Positions 54,821-63,612 of a stretch of DNA of 64,000 nucleotides are shown piece by piece; within the stretch, counting starts at the first letter, position 1; every line of letters begins with the position of its first letter. The translations under genes were made by a program, and so were the position numbers. This DNA comes from Speluncibacter jeojiensis (GTDB lineage Bacteria > Actinomycetota > Actinomycetes > Mycobacteriales > Mycobacteriaceae). The notes under the pieces are model-generated. The model had not been told where the DNA came from. It searched no databases and saw nothing but the letters and a program-made list of their open reading frames with translations. The stretch lies in NCBI RefSeq assembly GCF_029589495.1, contig NZ_JAAIVF010000002.1, positions 620,001 to 684,000 on the forward strand, given 5' to 3'.

Positions 54821-55157
54821 GAGCCCACCCTACGCGTCGCGGCAGGCCCGCGACCGGCGCTGCTCGGCCGGTTGCCGCTGCACCCACGCACCCGCCACAC
54901 CCGGGCGTCCGCCGCACCCGGGCGTCCGCCCACCACCGCGACCTCGCATACGGCCGGTGCACCTCGCACGACCCCCGGGGCATGCGAAGTGCACGCGCGC
55001 TGTGCGAGGTGCGAGGCGGGCAGGTGCAGAGGGTGCTCCGGGGCGGGTGCCGAGGGTGCTCCGGGGCGGGTGCCGAGGGTGCTCCGGGGCAGGGGCAGAG
55101 GGTGCTGCAGGTGCGGGTGCAGGTGCAGGTGCAGCGACATGACGTCCCGACCGGCGC
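54821..55157. other. Repeat-rich intergenic region
   Basis: About 340 bases with no gene. It carries two copies of a 17-base CACCCGGGCGTCCGCC-type unit near 54895-54930, an inverted repeat ACCTCGCAC/GTGCGAGGT (about 54964-55012), the 23-base tandem array at 55029, and a run of GCAGGT hexamers up to about 55135. The whole stretch is GC-rich and likely prone to length variation. Confidence 0.75.
55029..55110. repeat. 23-base tandem repeat array (about 3.5 copies)
   Basis: Three full copies of GAGGGTGCTCCGGGGCGGG+TGCC start at 55029, 55052 and 55075, the last with base changes, and a partial fourth starts at 55098. Copies are head to tail without spacers, so this is a VNTR and not a CRISPR array. 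Confidence 0.85.
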
Positions 55158-56402
55158 TCAGGAGCGGGCGGGCACCGGCTCACGCTCCCGCTCGACGGCT
55201 TCCTCCGAGACGGCTTCCGCGACGGGCGCAGGAGCCTTCCGGGGCGCGCCGATGTTCTTGGTCTTGTTCCCGATCCACCGCCCCGCCGGCTCCTCGACCA
55301 GCCGGTGGAACACCTCCACGACCACCACCAGCACCACCAGGAACGCCAGCACGGCGCCGGTCTTGCCGACGTACGGCTCGGCGAAGTTGTACAGCCGGTA
55401 CAGGATGAGCGTGTGCAGGAGGTAGACGCCGTAGCTGCGCGACGACAGCCAGTGCACCGGCGCCCACTCGTTGGCCCGGCCGCCGTACCGCCCGACCACC
55501 AGCACGATCCCGGTGACCACCACCATCGTCCACAGGTAGTGATCGCCCGCCCAGTAGTCGCCGAACGACGTCGACATACGGATCACCAACGCCTGGAACA
55601 CGGTCGCGACCACCAGCCACACCCAGCCGCACGAGCGGGTCCACGCCAGGTAGATGATCTGGCCCATGAACAGCGCCGGCAGCGTGGCCGCGACCTTGCT
55701 GAGCATCGGGACCGTGTAGAACTCGGGCACGAACCGGTTGTAGACCTGCATCGCCATGCACAGCGTCGCGCCCGCGATCGGCACGAGGATCGGCGCTCGC
55801 TTGAGCAGCGGGCGCCCCAGCCCGACGCACAGCACGAAGAACACGATCTGCACCAGCAGGGTCCACGTGACGCCCAGCACCTCGACGTCGTTCGGCTTGA
55901 TGAAGAACCCGCCGAAGACGAAGCTCAGCGCCGCCTGGGCATCGGTGATCGTGGTCTGTCCGGAGAAGGTGCCCATGAACCCGGTCCTGATCAGCACCAC
56001 CGCGATCGCGACCGCCACCCACAGTCCCGGCAGCAGCCGGCCGACCCGGTTGGCGAGGAAGCGGCCGGGATGCTGCCGGATCATCGAGCCGGTCAGCAGC
56101 ATGCCGGTCAGCATCATGAACACCGCGACGCCGAGGAACGACAGGTACTTGTTCAGCCCGCCGCTGTCGACCAGTACCTTCTCGACACCGGTCATCAGCC
56201 ACCAGTTCACGTGCAGCGTGTCGCCGAAGAAGAACCCGATGTGCGCGTAGATCACGACGATCGCGCCGAAAGCCCGCAGCAGGTTCGCACCGACCAGTTC
56301 GACGCGATGCCCGTCCGGCGGCCGCGCGACGAGCGTGAGCGGGGGGATCGTCCGCGGTCGGGTGTTCCGGTCGTCGATGGGGCGAGGCACCCGCGCGACC
56401 AT
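55158..56402 (-). CDS. Acyltransferase 3 family membrane protein (second copy type)
   Basis: A 414-residue membrane protein with about ten helices and the AT3 pattern: [19 protein letters not shown] (site His), [17 protein letters not shown] and [17 protein letters not shown]. It probably acylates an exported glycan or lipid. The tail after residue 385 is charged and Ala-rich ([18 protein letters not shown]). ATG 56402 was chosen; GTG 56447 is an alternative and neither has a good ribosome site. It differs clearly from the AT3 protein at 32857, so the two are not a recent duplication. Confidence 0.86.
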   Translation of the reverse strand: MVARVPRPIDDRNTRPRTIPPLTLVARPPDGHRVELVGANLLRAFGAIVVIYAHIGFFFGDTLHVNWWLMTGVEKVLVDSGGLNKYLSFLGVAVFMMLTGMLLTGSMIRQHPGRFLANRVGRLLPGLWVAVAIAVVLIRTGFMGTFSGQTTITDAQAALSFVFGGFFIKPNDVEVLGVTWTLLVQIVFFVLCVGLGRPLLKRAPILVPIAGATLCMAMQVYNRFVPEFYTVPMLSKVAATLPALFMGQIIYLAWTRSCGWVWLVVATVFQALVIRMSTSFGDYWAGDHYLWTMVVVTGIVLVVGRYGGRANEWAPVHWLSSRSYGVYLLHTLILYRLYNFAEPYVGKTGAVLAFLVVLVVVVEVFHRLVEEPAGRWIGNKTKNIGAPRKAPAPVAEAVSEEAVEREREPVPARS

Positions 56403-56542
56403 ACCCGTGACCGGAGGTACGCCGCCGCGACCGACGACAGGGCTCACCCGGCCACCCGCGCTGCACCCGAGGGCCTTACTCCACCGGCGACACGCCGGTC
56501 ACCGGGGGGCGGTATTGCGGAAGCATGATCAATGCGAAAGGC

Positions 56543-56571
56543 TGGACGACGCACCATTGATCCGCTATATG
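56543..56571 (+). promoter_or_regulatory. Candidate sodA promoter
   Basis: TGGACG (56543-56548) and TATATG (56566-56571), 17 bases apart, resemble a -35/-10 pair 43 bases upstream of the start codon. An 8-base inverted repeat GATCAATG (56527) and CATTGATC (56555) brackets the spacer and could be an operator. Confidence 0.45.
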
Positions 56572-56613
56572 GGGGCGCCGACCGCGCCCGCAAGGCGACA
56601 AGGAAGGACTCTC

Positions 56614-57246
56614 GTGGCTGAATACACTCTTCCCGACCTCCCCTACGACTACGGCGCTCTCGAGCCGCACATCTCCGGCGAGATCATGGAGCTGCACCAC
56701 TCGAAGCACCACGCCGCGTACGTCGCCGGCGCGAACACCGCGCTCGAGCAGATGGCCGCCGCCCGCGAGGACGGCACCATCGGCGCCAAGTCGCTGTCGC
56801 TGTCGAAGAACCTCGCCTTCCACCTCGGCGGTCACACCAACCACTCGATCTTCTGGAAGAACCTGTCCCCGGAGGGCGGCGACCGCCCGACCGGCGACCT
56901 GGCCGCCGCGATCGACAACGACTTCGGCTCGTTCGAGAAGTTCCAGGCGCACTTCACCGGTGCGGCCACCAGCCTGCAGGGCTCCGGCTGGGCCATCCTG
57001 GCGTACGACACGATCGGCAAGCAGCTGGTCATCCAGCAGCTGACCGACCAGCAGGGCAACACCTCGGTCGGCATCATCCCGATCGTCATGCTGGACATGT
57101 GGGAGCACGCCTTCTACCTGCAGTACAAGAACGTCAAGGGCGACTACGTCAAGTCCTGGTGGAACGTCGTGAACTGGGCCGACGCCGCGGAGCGGCTCGC
57201 CAAGGCCCTCACCGCGCAGGGCAACGGGCTGATCGTCCCCGCCTGA
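56614..57246 (+). CDS. sodA: Superoxide dismutase (Fe/Mn type)
   Basis: A 210-residue Fe/Mn superoxide dismutase that converts superoxide to hydrogen peroxide and oxygen. Metal ligands: H28 in [12 protein letters not shown], His in [15 protein letters not shown], and Asp/His in [14 protein letters not shown]. There is no signal peptide, but mycobacterial SodA is exported without one. GTG 56614 with AAGGAAGG upstream decides the start. The metal (Fe or Mn) cannot be assigned by eye. The equivalent sodA (Rv3846) lies at the same relative place in M. tuberculosis. Confidence 0.96.
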   Translation: MAEYTLPDLPYDYGALEPHISGEIMELHHSKHHAAYVAGANTALEQMAAAREDGTIGAKSLSLSKNLAFHLGGHTNHSIFWKNLSPEGGDRPTGDLAAAIDNDFGSFEKFQAHFTGAATSLQGSGWAILAYDTIGKQLVIQQLTDQQGNTSVGIIPIVMLDMWEHAFYLQYKNVKGDYVKSWWNVVNWADAAERLAKALTAQGNGLIVPA

Positions 57247-57260
57247 TCTGCCGCACTCCG

Positions 57261-57293
57261 TCCGCCCCGGACCGCACGCCGGTCCGGGGCGGA
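57261..57293 (+). terminator. Intrinsic terminator after sodA
   Basis: Perfect 14-base arms (TCCGCCCCGGACCG and its complement) around a five-base loop, followed by GTTGTGT. It lies 15 bases after the sodA stop and separates it from the converging DUF2505 gene. Confidence 0.87.
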
Positions 57294-57330
57294 GTTGTGT
57301 CCGGAGCCGGTGCGCCGCGGACCGGCGAGC

Positions 57331-57831
57331 TCAGTCGGTTTCCGGCGTGAGCCAGGCGGTCAGTTCCTCGCGGTCGCGCTCGACGAGTTTGACGACCATC
57401 TGCTTGGCCAGCATCTCGATCTGCCCGCCGACGAGCGGGATCTTCACCCGCACCTGCCCGCGCACCCGCAGCCGCGTGCACCCGTCACCGTTGCCACTCA
57501 GTTCGGCGGCCGCGTCGATGGTCACCGGCAGTCCGGTCGAGCTGCCGCCGATGGTGCCGTCGGCGCGGCCGTCGGCGAGTGGCCCCCAGGAGTCGCTGCG
57601 CCGGACGGTCATCGGCCCGCGGATCACCGCGCGGACCACCGCCGGGAACTGTTCGGGGTCGGTCGATTCGGTGATCGTGACCGCCAGTCCCCCGCCGGTC
57701 CGGTCGAACTGCACGTCCACGTTGTCGTTCACGCGCAGCCGGCGCCGCCAGTAGGCCTCGTCGGTGAGCGCGCCGTGCACCTGCTCGACCGGGAAGTCCA
57801 GTTCGGTGTCCACCTCGAACTTCTTGGGCAT
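57331..57831 (-). CDS. DUF2505-family protein
   Basis: A 166-residue cytoplasmic protein with the DUF2505 pattern, related to the START/SRPBCC fold: KKFEVDTELDFPVEQVHGALTDEAYWRRRL, then beta strands LRVRGQVRVKIPLVGGQIEMLAKQ, ending with a C-terminal helix. Members are common in mycolata and of unknown role; binding of a lipid-like ligand is the usual suggestion. ATG 57831 is supported by homology. It is 65 bases downstream of the MFS gene on the same strand. Confidence 0.87.
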   Translation of the reverse strand: MPKKFEVDTELDFPVEQVHGALTDEAYWRRRLRVNDNVDVQFDRTGGGLAVTITESTDPEQFPAVVRAVIRGPMTVRRSDSWGPLADGRADGTIGGSSTGLPVTIDAAAELSGNGDGCTRLRVRGQVRVKIPLVGGQIEMLAKQMVVKLVERDREELTAWLTPETD

Positions 57832-57896
57832 GGGCAGACCGTACCGGGCGTGGGTGCGCCCGGTACGGCGAAGGACGCGTCCAGCACAAGGACCCG

Positions 57897-59102
57897 TCAG
57901 GCGAAGGACACCGAACGCCGCACCCCCAGCCCCGCCGCTGCGAGGCAGGCGATCGCGACCGCTGCGACGAACCAGGGGAAGACCGTGGCCAGCGGCCAGC
58001 GGGTGGCGGTCCAGCCGGCGACGATCGTCGGCACCGCCATCGCGCTGTAGGCGAGCAGGTAGTAGGCCGACATCGTCTCGCCGCGCCGGTCCGGCGGGAC
58101 GACGTTGCCCAGGTGCCGCAGCGAGCCGCCGAAGCCGAGCCCGAAGGTCGCACCCAGCGCGACCGCCGCGAGGAACACCAGCAGCCACCGGTGGGTGAGC
58201 AGCGCGGGCACGGTCAGCGCCAGCGAGACCGCCATGCCGACGTTGCCGACGATCGCCGCCTTGTGGGCCGGCATCCCGGTCGCGAACAGTTGGGCGAGCG
58301 CCGCGGAGAACACCGTCACCGCGACCACCGCACCCCCGAAGACCACGCTGTGCAGGTGGGTCTGCTGCGCGGCCAACGACGGGAACAGCGACAGCAGCAC
58401 ACCCAGCACCGACCAGGACGCCATCACCCCGAGCGCCGCGAACCAGAAGTCGGCGCGGATCTGCGGCGGCACAGCGGGTTTGGCAACGGTGATCCGTCCT
58501 CGAGTGGGGTTGCGGTGCGGCTCGTCGAGCGCGACGACACCGACCCCGATCGCCAGGCACAGCACGATCACGACCGCGTAGGGAGTGCGCAGCGGGTGCG
58601 GCGCGTACTGGGCCAGCACCGCGGAGCCGAGGATCGCCGCGGCCATGCCCAGGTTGAACGCGACGCCACTGAGCTGGCCCGAGCGGGTGCCCCGGTCCGG
58701 CCGCAGGTCGAGCAGGGCGGCGGCCCCGGCCACCACCGTCGAACCGACGGCCGCGCCGTGGATGGCGCGGGCCAGCAGCAGCATCCCGACGTTGTCCGCC
58801 AGCATGAACACCACCAGCCCGACGACCATCGCCGCCAGCGCCCCCAGCAGGACCGGCTTGCGGCCCACCGCATCGGAGATCCGGCCCGACACCAGCACCG
58901 CCGCCAGGGCGGTCACGGCGTACACCGCGAACACCACCGTCGTCATCAGCGGCGAGAAGTGCCAGTCGACCTCGTACATCCCGTACAGCGGTGCCGGCAC
59001 CCCCGACACCCCCAGCGCCACCCCGCTGAACACCAGGACGAGCCCGTACGCCCAGCGTTGGGTTTCGCGTTCGCCGACCTGCTCCGACAGAACCGCTGTC
59101 AT
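57897..59102 (-). CDS. MFS transporter
   Basis: A 401-residue twelve-helix major facilitator protein of the drug-efflux type, with motif A-like GRISDAVGRKPVLL between helices 2 and 3. It is divergent from the ArsR gene, and both starts flank two near-identical palindromes at 59121 and 59159. This indicates repression by that ArsR protein and induction by its ligand. Export of a toxic compound is the natural reading; the substrate is unknown. Confidence 0.9.
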   Translation of the reverse strand: MTAVLSEQVGERETQRWAYGLVLVFSGVALGVSGVPAPLYGMYEVDWHFSPLMTTVVFAVYAVTALAAVLVSGRISDAVGRKPVLLGALAAMVVGLVVFMLADNVGMLLLARAIHGAAVGSTVVAGAAALLDLRPDRGTRSGQLSGVAFNLGMAAAILGSAVLAQYAPHPLRTPYAVVIVLCLAIGVGVVALDEPHRNPTRGRITVAKPAVPPQIRADFWFAALGVMASWSVLGVLLSLFPSLAAQQTHLHSVVFGGAVVAVTVFSAALAQLFATGMPAHKAAIVGNVGMAVSLALTVPALLTHRWLLVFLAAVALGATFGLGFGGSLRHLGNVVPPDRRGETMSAYYLLAYSAMAVPTIVAGWTATRWPLATVFPWFVAAVAIACLAAAGLGVRRSVSFA

Positions 59103-59120
59103 GACGCCTCCCCGGCGAGT

Positions 59121-59142
59121 AGGTTTGATGTAGATCGAACCT
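59121..59142. promoter_or_regulatory. Operator 1 (ArsR-family candidate)
   Basis: AGGTTTGAT-GTAG-ATCGAACCT is a palindrome with one mismatch, 19 bases upstream of the MFS start. It shares its half-site GGTTTGAT with operator 2. Confidence 0.75.
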
Positions 59143-59158
59143 GATCACCATAACGCCA

Positions 59159-59178
59159 GGTTTGATGAACATCAAACC
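59159..59178. promoter_or_regulatory. Operator 2 (ArsR-family candidate)
   Basis: GGTTTGATG-AA-CATCAAACC is a perfect palindrome, 22 bases upstream of the ArsR start. Paired sites of the same sequence, 38 bases apart, suggest cooperative control of both divergent genes. Confidence 0.8.
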
Positions 59179-59199
59179 AATTGCGAATGAGGCGGACCG

Positions 59200-59526
59200 A
59201 TGACCCAAGACGACCCCGAGGCCCAGGACGCTCCGGTCGGCACCGTGCAGCAGGTGCTGGGCGCACTGCAGGACCCGATCCGGCTCGAGATGGTGCGGCG
59301 GTTGCGCAACGCCGAGGACTGCGTCCGCTGCGGCGAGCTCTACGACGGGATCAACAAGTCGACCGCCACCCACCACTTCAAGATCCTGCGTGAGGCCGGG
59401 GTCATCGAACGCCTGACCGTCGACGGACAGGTCCACCAGCGGCTGCGCCGCGACGAGGTCGAGAAGGCGCTGCCCGGGCTGCTGGAATCCGTTGTGGCCG
59501 CGGCGAACCGGGAGACGGACGAGTAG
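59200..59526 (+). CDS. ArsR-family (HTH_5) transcriptional regulator
   Basis: A 108-residue winged-helix regulator: DPIRLEMVRRLRNAEDCVRCGELYDG, then recognition helix NKSTATHHFKILREAGVIERLT and wing VDGQVHQRLRRDEVE. Two Cys in DCVRCG lie on the helix region used for metal sensing in some ArsR proteins, but a metal site is not certain, and many such MFS-linked ArsR proteins sense organic ligands. It faces the MFS gene across two palindromic operators. Confidence 0.9.
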   Translation: MTQDDPEAQDAPVGTVQQVLGALQDPIRLEMVRRLRNAEDCVRCGELYDGINKSTATHHFKILREAGVIERLTVDGQVHQRLRRDEVEKALPGLLESVVAAANRETDE

Positions 59527-59619
59527 CGGTCGGGCACGAACAGGCACGGACCGATTCGCTCACCGGCGACCGCGGGTGCTAGAACAGGCCGACCGTTCCC
59601 ACCGGAGACAGGACCCCGC

Positions 59620-60069
59620 ATGCAGCGAACTGGAGGCCTCGCCGCGATCGTCGTGCTCGCGGCGGTCGGACTGAGCGCCTGCGGCGGCCAGGCACAGCCC
59701 TCCGCCACCGACACCGCCGGTGACTGCGCGGCTGTCAAGACCATCGACGCGAACCTCGCACCGGTGCAGCAGGATCTGCGGTCGAGCGTGCTCGCCGGCG
59801 GCAACCCCGCCCAGATCACGAAGCAGCAGGTCGCCGACTACCGGAAGATGAGCACGATCGTCTCCGACGGAGCGCAGCAGATCTCCGACTCCGCGCGGCG
59901 CGACAAGGCGCAGCAGTTGGCGCAGACCTACACGACGATCGCCGGCGCCATCGCCGGGCAGCCCGCCCCGGACGGCAGCGGCAGCCAGGCGCAGGACCTG
60001 CTCGGCAAGCTCGGTGCGGCGACCGCCGCAGTGCACTCCGGATGCGAACAGGCCGCGCCCACGAGCTGA
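59620..60069 (+). CDS. Small putative lipoprotein
   Basis: A 149-residue exported protein. The signal ends in a good lipobox, LSAC (Cys21), after a hydrophobic core (GLAAIVVLAAVG). The mature part is mostly helical (LAPVQQDLRSSVLAG, QQLAQTYTTIAGAIAG) with two further Cys (DCAAVK, SGCEQA) likely disulfide-linked. It resembles the many small mycolata lipoproteins of unknown role. It is 93 bases downstream of the ArsR gene on the same strand. Confidence 0.8.
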   Translation: MQRTGGLAAIVVLAAVGLSACGGQAQPSATDTAGDCAAVKTIDANLAPVQQDLRSSVLAGGNPAQITKQQVADYRKMSTIVSDGAQQISDSARRDKAQQLAQTYTTIAGAIAGQPAPDGSGSQAQDLLGKLGAATAAVHSGCEQAAPTS

Positions 60070-60149
60070 TCCGCGTCGGCCTGTCGGTAACGCCGCACAC
60101 CTGTCGGGTGATAGACAGGGCAGAATTTCGACACGACGGAAGGCGGACA

Positions 60150-60284
60150 ATGAATTCCACCGACATCGCCGCACAGGTCGGCAACTGGCTGCGCGACGGC
60201 ATGCTCTCGGGGAATCCCCTGGCGATCCTGGCCGCGGCAGTCCTCGTTCCGCTCGGCGCGATCTTCGGCTCGACCACGCTGTAG
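60150..60284 (+). CDS. Small membrane peptide
   Basis: A 44-residue protein with an amphipathic N-terminus (STDIAAQVGNWLRDGMLSG) and one transmembrane helix (PLAILAAAVLVPLGAIFGS). GGAAGGCGGAC precedes ATG 60150. There is no signal peptide cleavage. No family is recognised. It follows the lipoprotein by 80 bases in the same direction. Confidence 0.55.
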   Translation: MNSTDIAAQVGNWLRDGMLSGNPLAILAAAVLVPLGAIFGSTTL

Positions 60285-60411
60285 GCGGCTTCGGAGGCGG
60301 TCCGGGCGGCGCTGTTCCGGCCGGCCGACCCCGCCTGGTGGCCGATCTTGGTTGTCCGACGACGTTTTCGGGCGCATCCTGATCTTGTGGACCCTGTGAG
60401 GGGAGGCCACC

Positions 60412-60936
60412 ATGAAGGACACACGCATAGGCATCTCGCCTTTCCACCAGCATGGAGCGCTCCGCGGATTCCTCATCTCGGGCCGTTGGCCGGATTCCAC
60501 CAACGAGTGGGGCCGGTTGCTGCTGCTGACCGTGCAGGTCGCGTCGATCCCGGGATTGCTGCCGACGACGACCGTGTTCGACGCACGCGAGGACGTGCCC
60601 GACCTGTCGCCGGTCGATTCGGTCGGGTTGGTGCTCGCGGACGGTCCGGTGCTCGGCGACGACGCACCGCCACCGGGAAAGTTCGCGGAGCACACGCCGA
60701 CGGCCCTGCTGCTGTTGCACCCGCCGTCGGAGACCACGCCGAGCCTGCCCGAATGCGAGGGTGTCGCCTCGGGCTGCATCCTGCTGCCCGGCCTGCCGGA
60801 CCTGGGCCTTGGCCACCGCGCGGTCTGGGTGGAGGCCGAGGCGGACGGCACCATCACCGCGATCCGCAGCAAGATCGGCATCGACCCGATCGCGGACCCG
60901 GACACCGCGGTGCTCTCGCTGCTGCTGGCCGCCTGA
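60412..60936 (+). CDS. Protein of unknown function
   Basis: A 174-residue soluble protein. It begins KDTRIGISPFHQHGALRGFLISGRWP and alternates strands and helices without known motifs. It has two Cys in CEGVASGC and the C-terminus is hydrophobic (TAVLSLLLAA). GGGAGG about ten bases upstream supports ATG 60412. There is no signal peptide. It lies 127 bases after the small membrane peptide; nothing around it hints at function. Confidence 0.65.
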   Translation: MKDTRIGISPFHQHGALRGFLISGRWPDSTNEWGRLLLLTVQVASIPGLLPTTTVFDAREDVPDLSPVDSVGLVLADGPVLGDDAPPPGKFAEHTPTALLLLHPPSETTPSLPECEGVASGCILLPGLPDLGLGHRAVWVEAEADGTITAIRSKIGIDPIADPDTAVLSLLLAA

Positions 60937-61038
60937 CCGCGGCCGCCGGTCGTCGCCCGGGCGGGCCCGTACCGACGCCTTGAGTCCTTGCCGTCGCGTC
61001 GGATGCGGAGTTCACTCACGATGTGGTGGCCCACACAG

Positions 61039-61060
61039 TGGGTTATCGTGCATTAACCCA
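61039..61060. promoter_or_regulatory. Inverted repeat upstream of SDR gene
   Basis: TGGGTTA-8 bases-TAACCCA is a perfect 7-base-arm palindrome in an AT-richer patch, 61 bases before the SDR start. It may be a regulator's operator overlapping the promoter. Confidence 0.45.
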
Positions 61061-61120
61061 GTTGTCTCCGTATCACCCATCGCGCGGGCCGGCCGGTCCG
61101 CCGGAACAGGAGAGTCCACC

Positions 61121-61888
61121 GTGCAACTTTCGGGATCTGCCGCCATCGTCACCGGTGCCGCCTCCGGCCTGGGCGCCGCCACCGCCGCCGCGCTCGCCGC
61201 CAAGGGCGCCACCGTCTTCGGTTTCGACCTGCAGGCGTCGATCGACAAGGCCGCGGGGAAGGTCCCGCAGGGCGTGACGCTGATCGACACCGACGTCACC
61301 GGCGCCGACGCGGTCCAGAAGTCGGTCGATCAGGTCGTCGCGTCGGGTGTGCCGCTGCGCGCGGTCGTCAACTGCGCGGGCGTCGGCTGGGCCGGTCGCA
61401 TCCTGTCCAAGAACGGCCCGCACGACCTCGAGTTGTTCCGCACGGTCATCACCGTGAACCTGCTCGGCACGTTCAACGTGATGCGCCTCGCGGCCGAGGC
61501 CATCGCCAAGACCGATCCGGTCGACGAGGACGGCCAGCGCGGCGTCGTCATCAACACCGCCTCGGTCGCCGCCTTCGAAGGCCAGATCGGCCAGATCGCC
61601 TACTCCGCGTCGAAGGGCGGCGTGCACGGCATGACCGTGCCGGCCGCACGAGACCTGGCGCAGTTCGGCATTCGCGTGAACACCATCGCGCCGGGCATCG
61701 TCGACACTCCGATGCTCGCCGGCGTCACCGAGGATTTCCGGCAGTCGCTCTCCGCGGGCGTGCCGTTCCCGCATCGGCTGGCGCAACCCGCCGAATACGC
61801 CGAGCTGGCCACCATGATCATCGAACACGACTACCTCAACGGCGAGACCATCCGCATGGACGGCGGCCTGCGCATGGCCCCCCGCTGA
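61121..61888 (+). CDS. SDR-family oxidoreductase (type II 3-hydroxyacyl-CoA dehydrogenase-like)
   Basis: A 255-residue classical SDR: TGAASGLGAATA (cofactor), NCAGVGWAGRILSKNGPHDLELF, Ser in INTASVAAFEGQIGQ and YSASKGGVHGMT, ending GETIRMDGGLRM. The long KNGPHDLELF insert and the EGQIGQIAYSASKGG block are typical of HSD17B10-like 3-hydroxyacyl-CoA dehydrogenases, so fatty acid or steroid side-chain oxidation is likely. GTG 61121 with AGGAGA upstream decides the start. A palindrome at 61039 may regulate it, and a terminator follows. Confidence 0.9.
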   Translation: MQLSGSAAIVTGAASGLGAATAAALAAKGATVFGFDLQASIDKAAGKVPQGVTLIDTDVTGADAVQKSVDQVVASGVPLRAVVNCAGVGWAGRILSKNGPHDLELFRTVITVNLLGTFNVMRLAAEAIAKTDPVDEDGQRGVVINTASVAAFEGQIGQIAYSASKGGVHGMTVPAARDLAQFGIRVNTIAPGIVDTPMLAGVTEDFRQSLSAGVPFPHRLAQPAEYAELATMIIEHDYLNGETIRMDGGLRMAPR

Positions 61889-61908
61889 GCTTCCCGCACC
61901 GACCGCTG

Positions 61909-61941
61909 CGGGCGGGCGACCGGTCACCGGTGGCCCGCCCG
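61909..61941 (+). terminator. Hairpin after the SDR gene
   Basis: CGGGCGGGCGACCGGT pairs with ACCGGTGGCCCGCCCG with one mismatch and almost no loop, 20 bases after the stop. There is no T-run. Confidence 0.55.
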
Positions 61942-61996
61942 TCTCGTGCGGCGAACCGTCCGACACCGGCGGACACCTCGGCGTACGGTCCACACC

Positions 61997-62518
61997 ATGA
62001 CGCCGACACCGGAAACGCAAGCGCTGCTGCGCGACTCCTTTGAACGCATCCGCGAGCAGGTCGTCGAGATGACCTCCGACCTGCCCGACGACATCGCCAC
62101 CTACCGGCCCGACCCCGAGGCGAACTCCATCGACTGGCTGCTCTGGCACCTGATCCGGGTCCAGGACGACCACCTGGCCGGCATCACCGGCACCGAGCAG
62201 GTGTGGACCGCCGGCGGCTGGTGCGAGCTGTTCGCACTCCCGTTCGATCCCGAGGCCATCGGCTACGGCCAGAGCAGCGACGAGGTCGGCCGGGTGCGGG
62301 TCGCGGCGAATCTGCTCGACGCCTATCACGCCGACGTGCACGCAGCCACGCTGCGCTACCTCGACACCCTGACCACCGACGAGTTGGACCGGATCGTCGA
62401 CCGGCGCTGGGACCCGCCGGTCAGCGCGGCGGTCCGGTTGGTCAGCGTGATCGGCGACTGCACCGCGCACCTCGGCCAGGCGCAGTACGTCCGTGGGATG
62501 GCCCTGCGGCGCGGGTGA
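61997..62518 (+). CDS. DinB/DUF664-family protein (mycothiol-transferase type)
   Basis: A 173-residue four-helix-bundle DinB-like protein of the DUF664 branch. Metal-binding His are visible in WLLWHLIRVQDDHLAGI and DCTAHLGQAQYVRGM. In mycothiol-using actinobacteria such proteins are proposed mycothiol-dependent transferases or isomerases. ATG 61997 gives the standard start TPTPETQALLRDSFERI. It stands alone between the SDR and cutinase genes. Confidence 0.87.
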   Translation: MTPTPETQALLRDSFERIREQVVEMTSDLPDDIATYRPDPEANSIDWLLWHLIRVQDDHLAGITGTEQVWTAGGWCELFALPFDPEAIGYGQSSDEVGRVRVAANLLDAYHADVHAATLRYLDTLTTDELDRIVDRRWDPPVSAAVRLVSVIGDCTAHLGQAQYVRGMALRRG

Positions 62519-62703
62519 GCGCACGCCGGGACTGCGCCTCCGTGACCGCGTGACACGAACGCCACAACCGTCTGCCGCTCATCCTTACTGACCTGGGCAT
62601 ACGGTTCGCACTGCAGACGCGGAAGGTCCTGCTGCCCTATGGTGGATGGCGGCCCCGGGCCGCGCCGACCCGGGCTCCGGGCGAGCGCGTGGGGAGTGGC
62701 CAG

Positions 62704-63612
62704 ATGAGGGTGAAAAGGTGTGCGGCCGCGGTCGCGGCAGTCGGTACGGTGGCCGCCGGCCTGGTGGTCGGCACAGGAGTCGCCTCCGCGGCCCCCGGTT
62801 GCCCGAGCATGTACGTCGTCGCGGTACCCGGCACGTGGGAGACCTCCACCAACCGCGCGGCCGATCCGGACCGAGGGCTGCTCACCGCGGTCACCGACGG
62901 CCTGCCGCCCGCGATCCAGGTGGCCTACGTGACCTACCCGGCGACCGCCTTCCCCTGGGAGACCGACGTCTACGGCGCCTCGGAGAGCCAGGGCGTGAGC
63001 AACGCCCGCGGATTGGTGAGAGACCTCGCGATCCGTTGCCCGGCAGCCCGGTTCGGGATCATCGGCTACAGCCAGGGCGCCGACGTCGCCGGCGACCTCG
63101 CCGCCGAGATCGGGACCGGCGCCGGCGTGATCCCGCCGCAACGGGTGTCCGCGGTGGGACTGATCTCCGATCCTCGCCGCTCCCCGCTGGATCCGCTGGT
63201 CGGTCCCCCGGTCGGCGGCGGCGGCGCCATCGGCCCGCGCGTCGAGGGCTTCGGCTGGGTCAGTCCGGTCGTGCGAACGTTCTGCTCGACCGGCGACCTG
63301 TACTGCGCGACCCCGAAGGAAGACTTCGTCGACCGCATCGCCGGCTACTTCGTGCAGAATTCCGACCCCAAGTCCTCGGACAAGGAGAAGTACGGCCCGG
63401 AGGCGACGCCGATCATCGACGACCTGCTCCGCGCCGGCGGCCTGCCGACGCTCGAACACCAGTTGAGCGATCCCGCGAACGCCGCACGGGCGCGAAACCT
63501 GCAGCAGTTCCTGAACTCCGGGATCCACCAGGACTACACCCGCTACGTCGTGGCCGGCAACGGCACCACCGCGACCGAGTGGTTGCATCAGTGGCTCGCC
63601 TCCAAGGCCTGA
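62704..63612 (+). CDS. Secreted cutinase-family serine esterase
   Basis: A 302-residue exported enzyme. Signal peptide residues 1-30 end ASAA|PG. The cutinase fold has nucleophile S123 in GYSQGADVAG and catalytic Asp D198 in the C194-STGDLY-C201 disulfide loop. The catalytic His would follow later in the chain, as in mycolata cutinase-like (Culp) proteins. About 70 extra residues follow the core. Natural targets may be waxes, triacylglycerols or phospholipids. It shares no strand-mate closer than 180 bases. Confidence 0.9.
   Translation: MRVKRCAAAVAAVGTVAAGLVVGTGVASAAPGCPSMYVVAVPGTWETSTNRAADPDRGLLTAVTDGLPPAIQVAYVTYPATAFPWETDVYGASESQGVSNARGLVRDLAIRCPAARFGIIGYSQGADVAGDLAAEIGTGAGVIPPQRVSAVGLISDPRRSPLDPLVGPPVGGGGAIGPRVEGFGWVSPVVRTFCSTGDLYCATPKEDFVDRIAGYFVQNSDPKSSDKEKYGPEATPIIDDLLRAGGLPTLEHQLSDPANAARARNLQQFLNSGIHQDYTRYVVAGNGTTATEWLHQWLASKA

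Noticed and set aside
55029-55110. Possible CRISPR array
   Set aside because: The 23-base units are directly adjacent, with no unique spacers, and no cas genes are present.
51704-55408. Open frame of 1,234 codons on the plus strand
   Set aside because: It lies antisense to the FHA-ABC transporter and msrA, with no domain recognised and biased composition.
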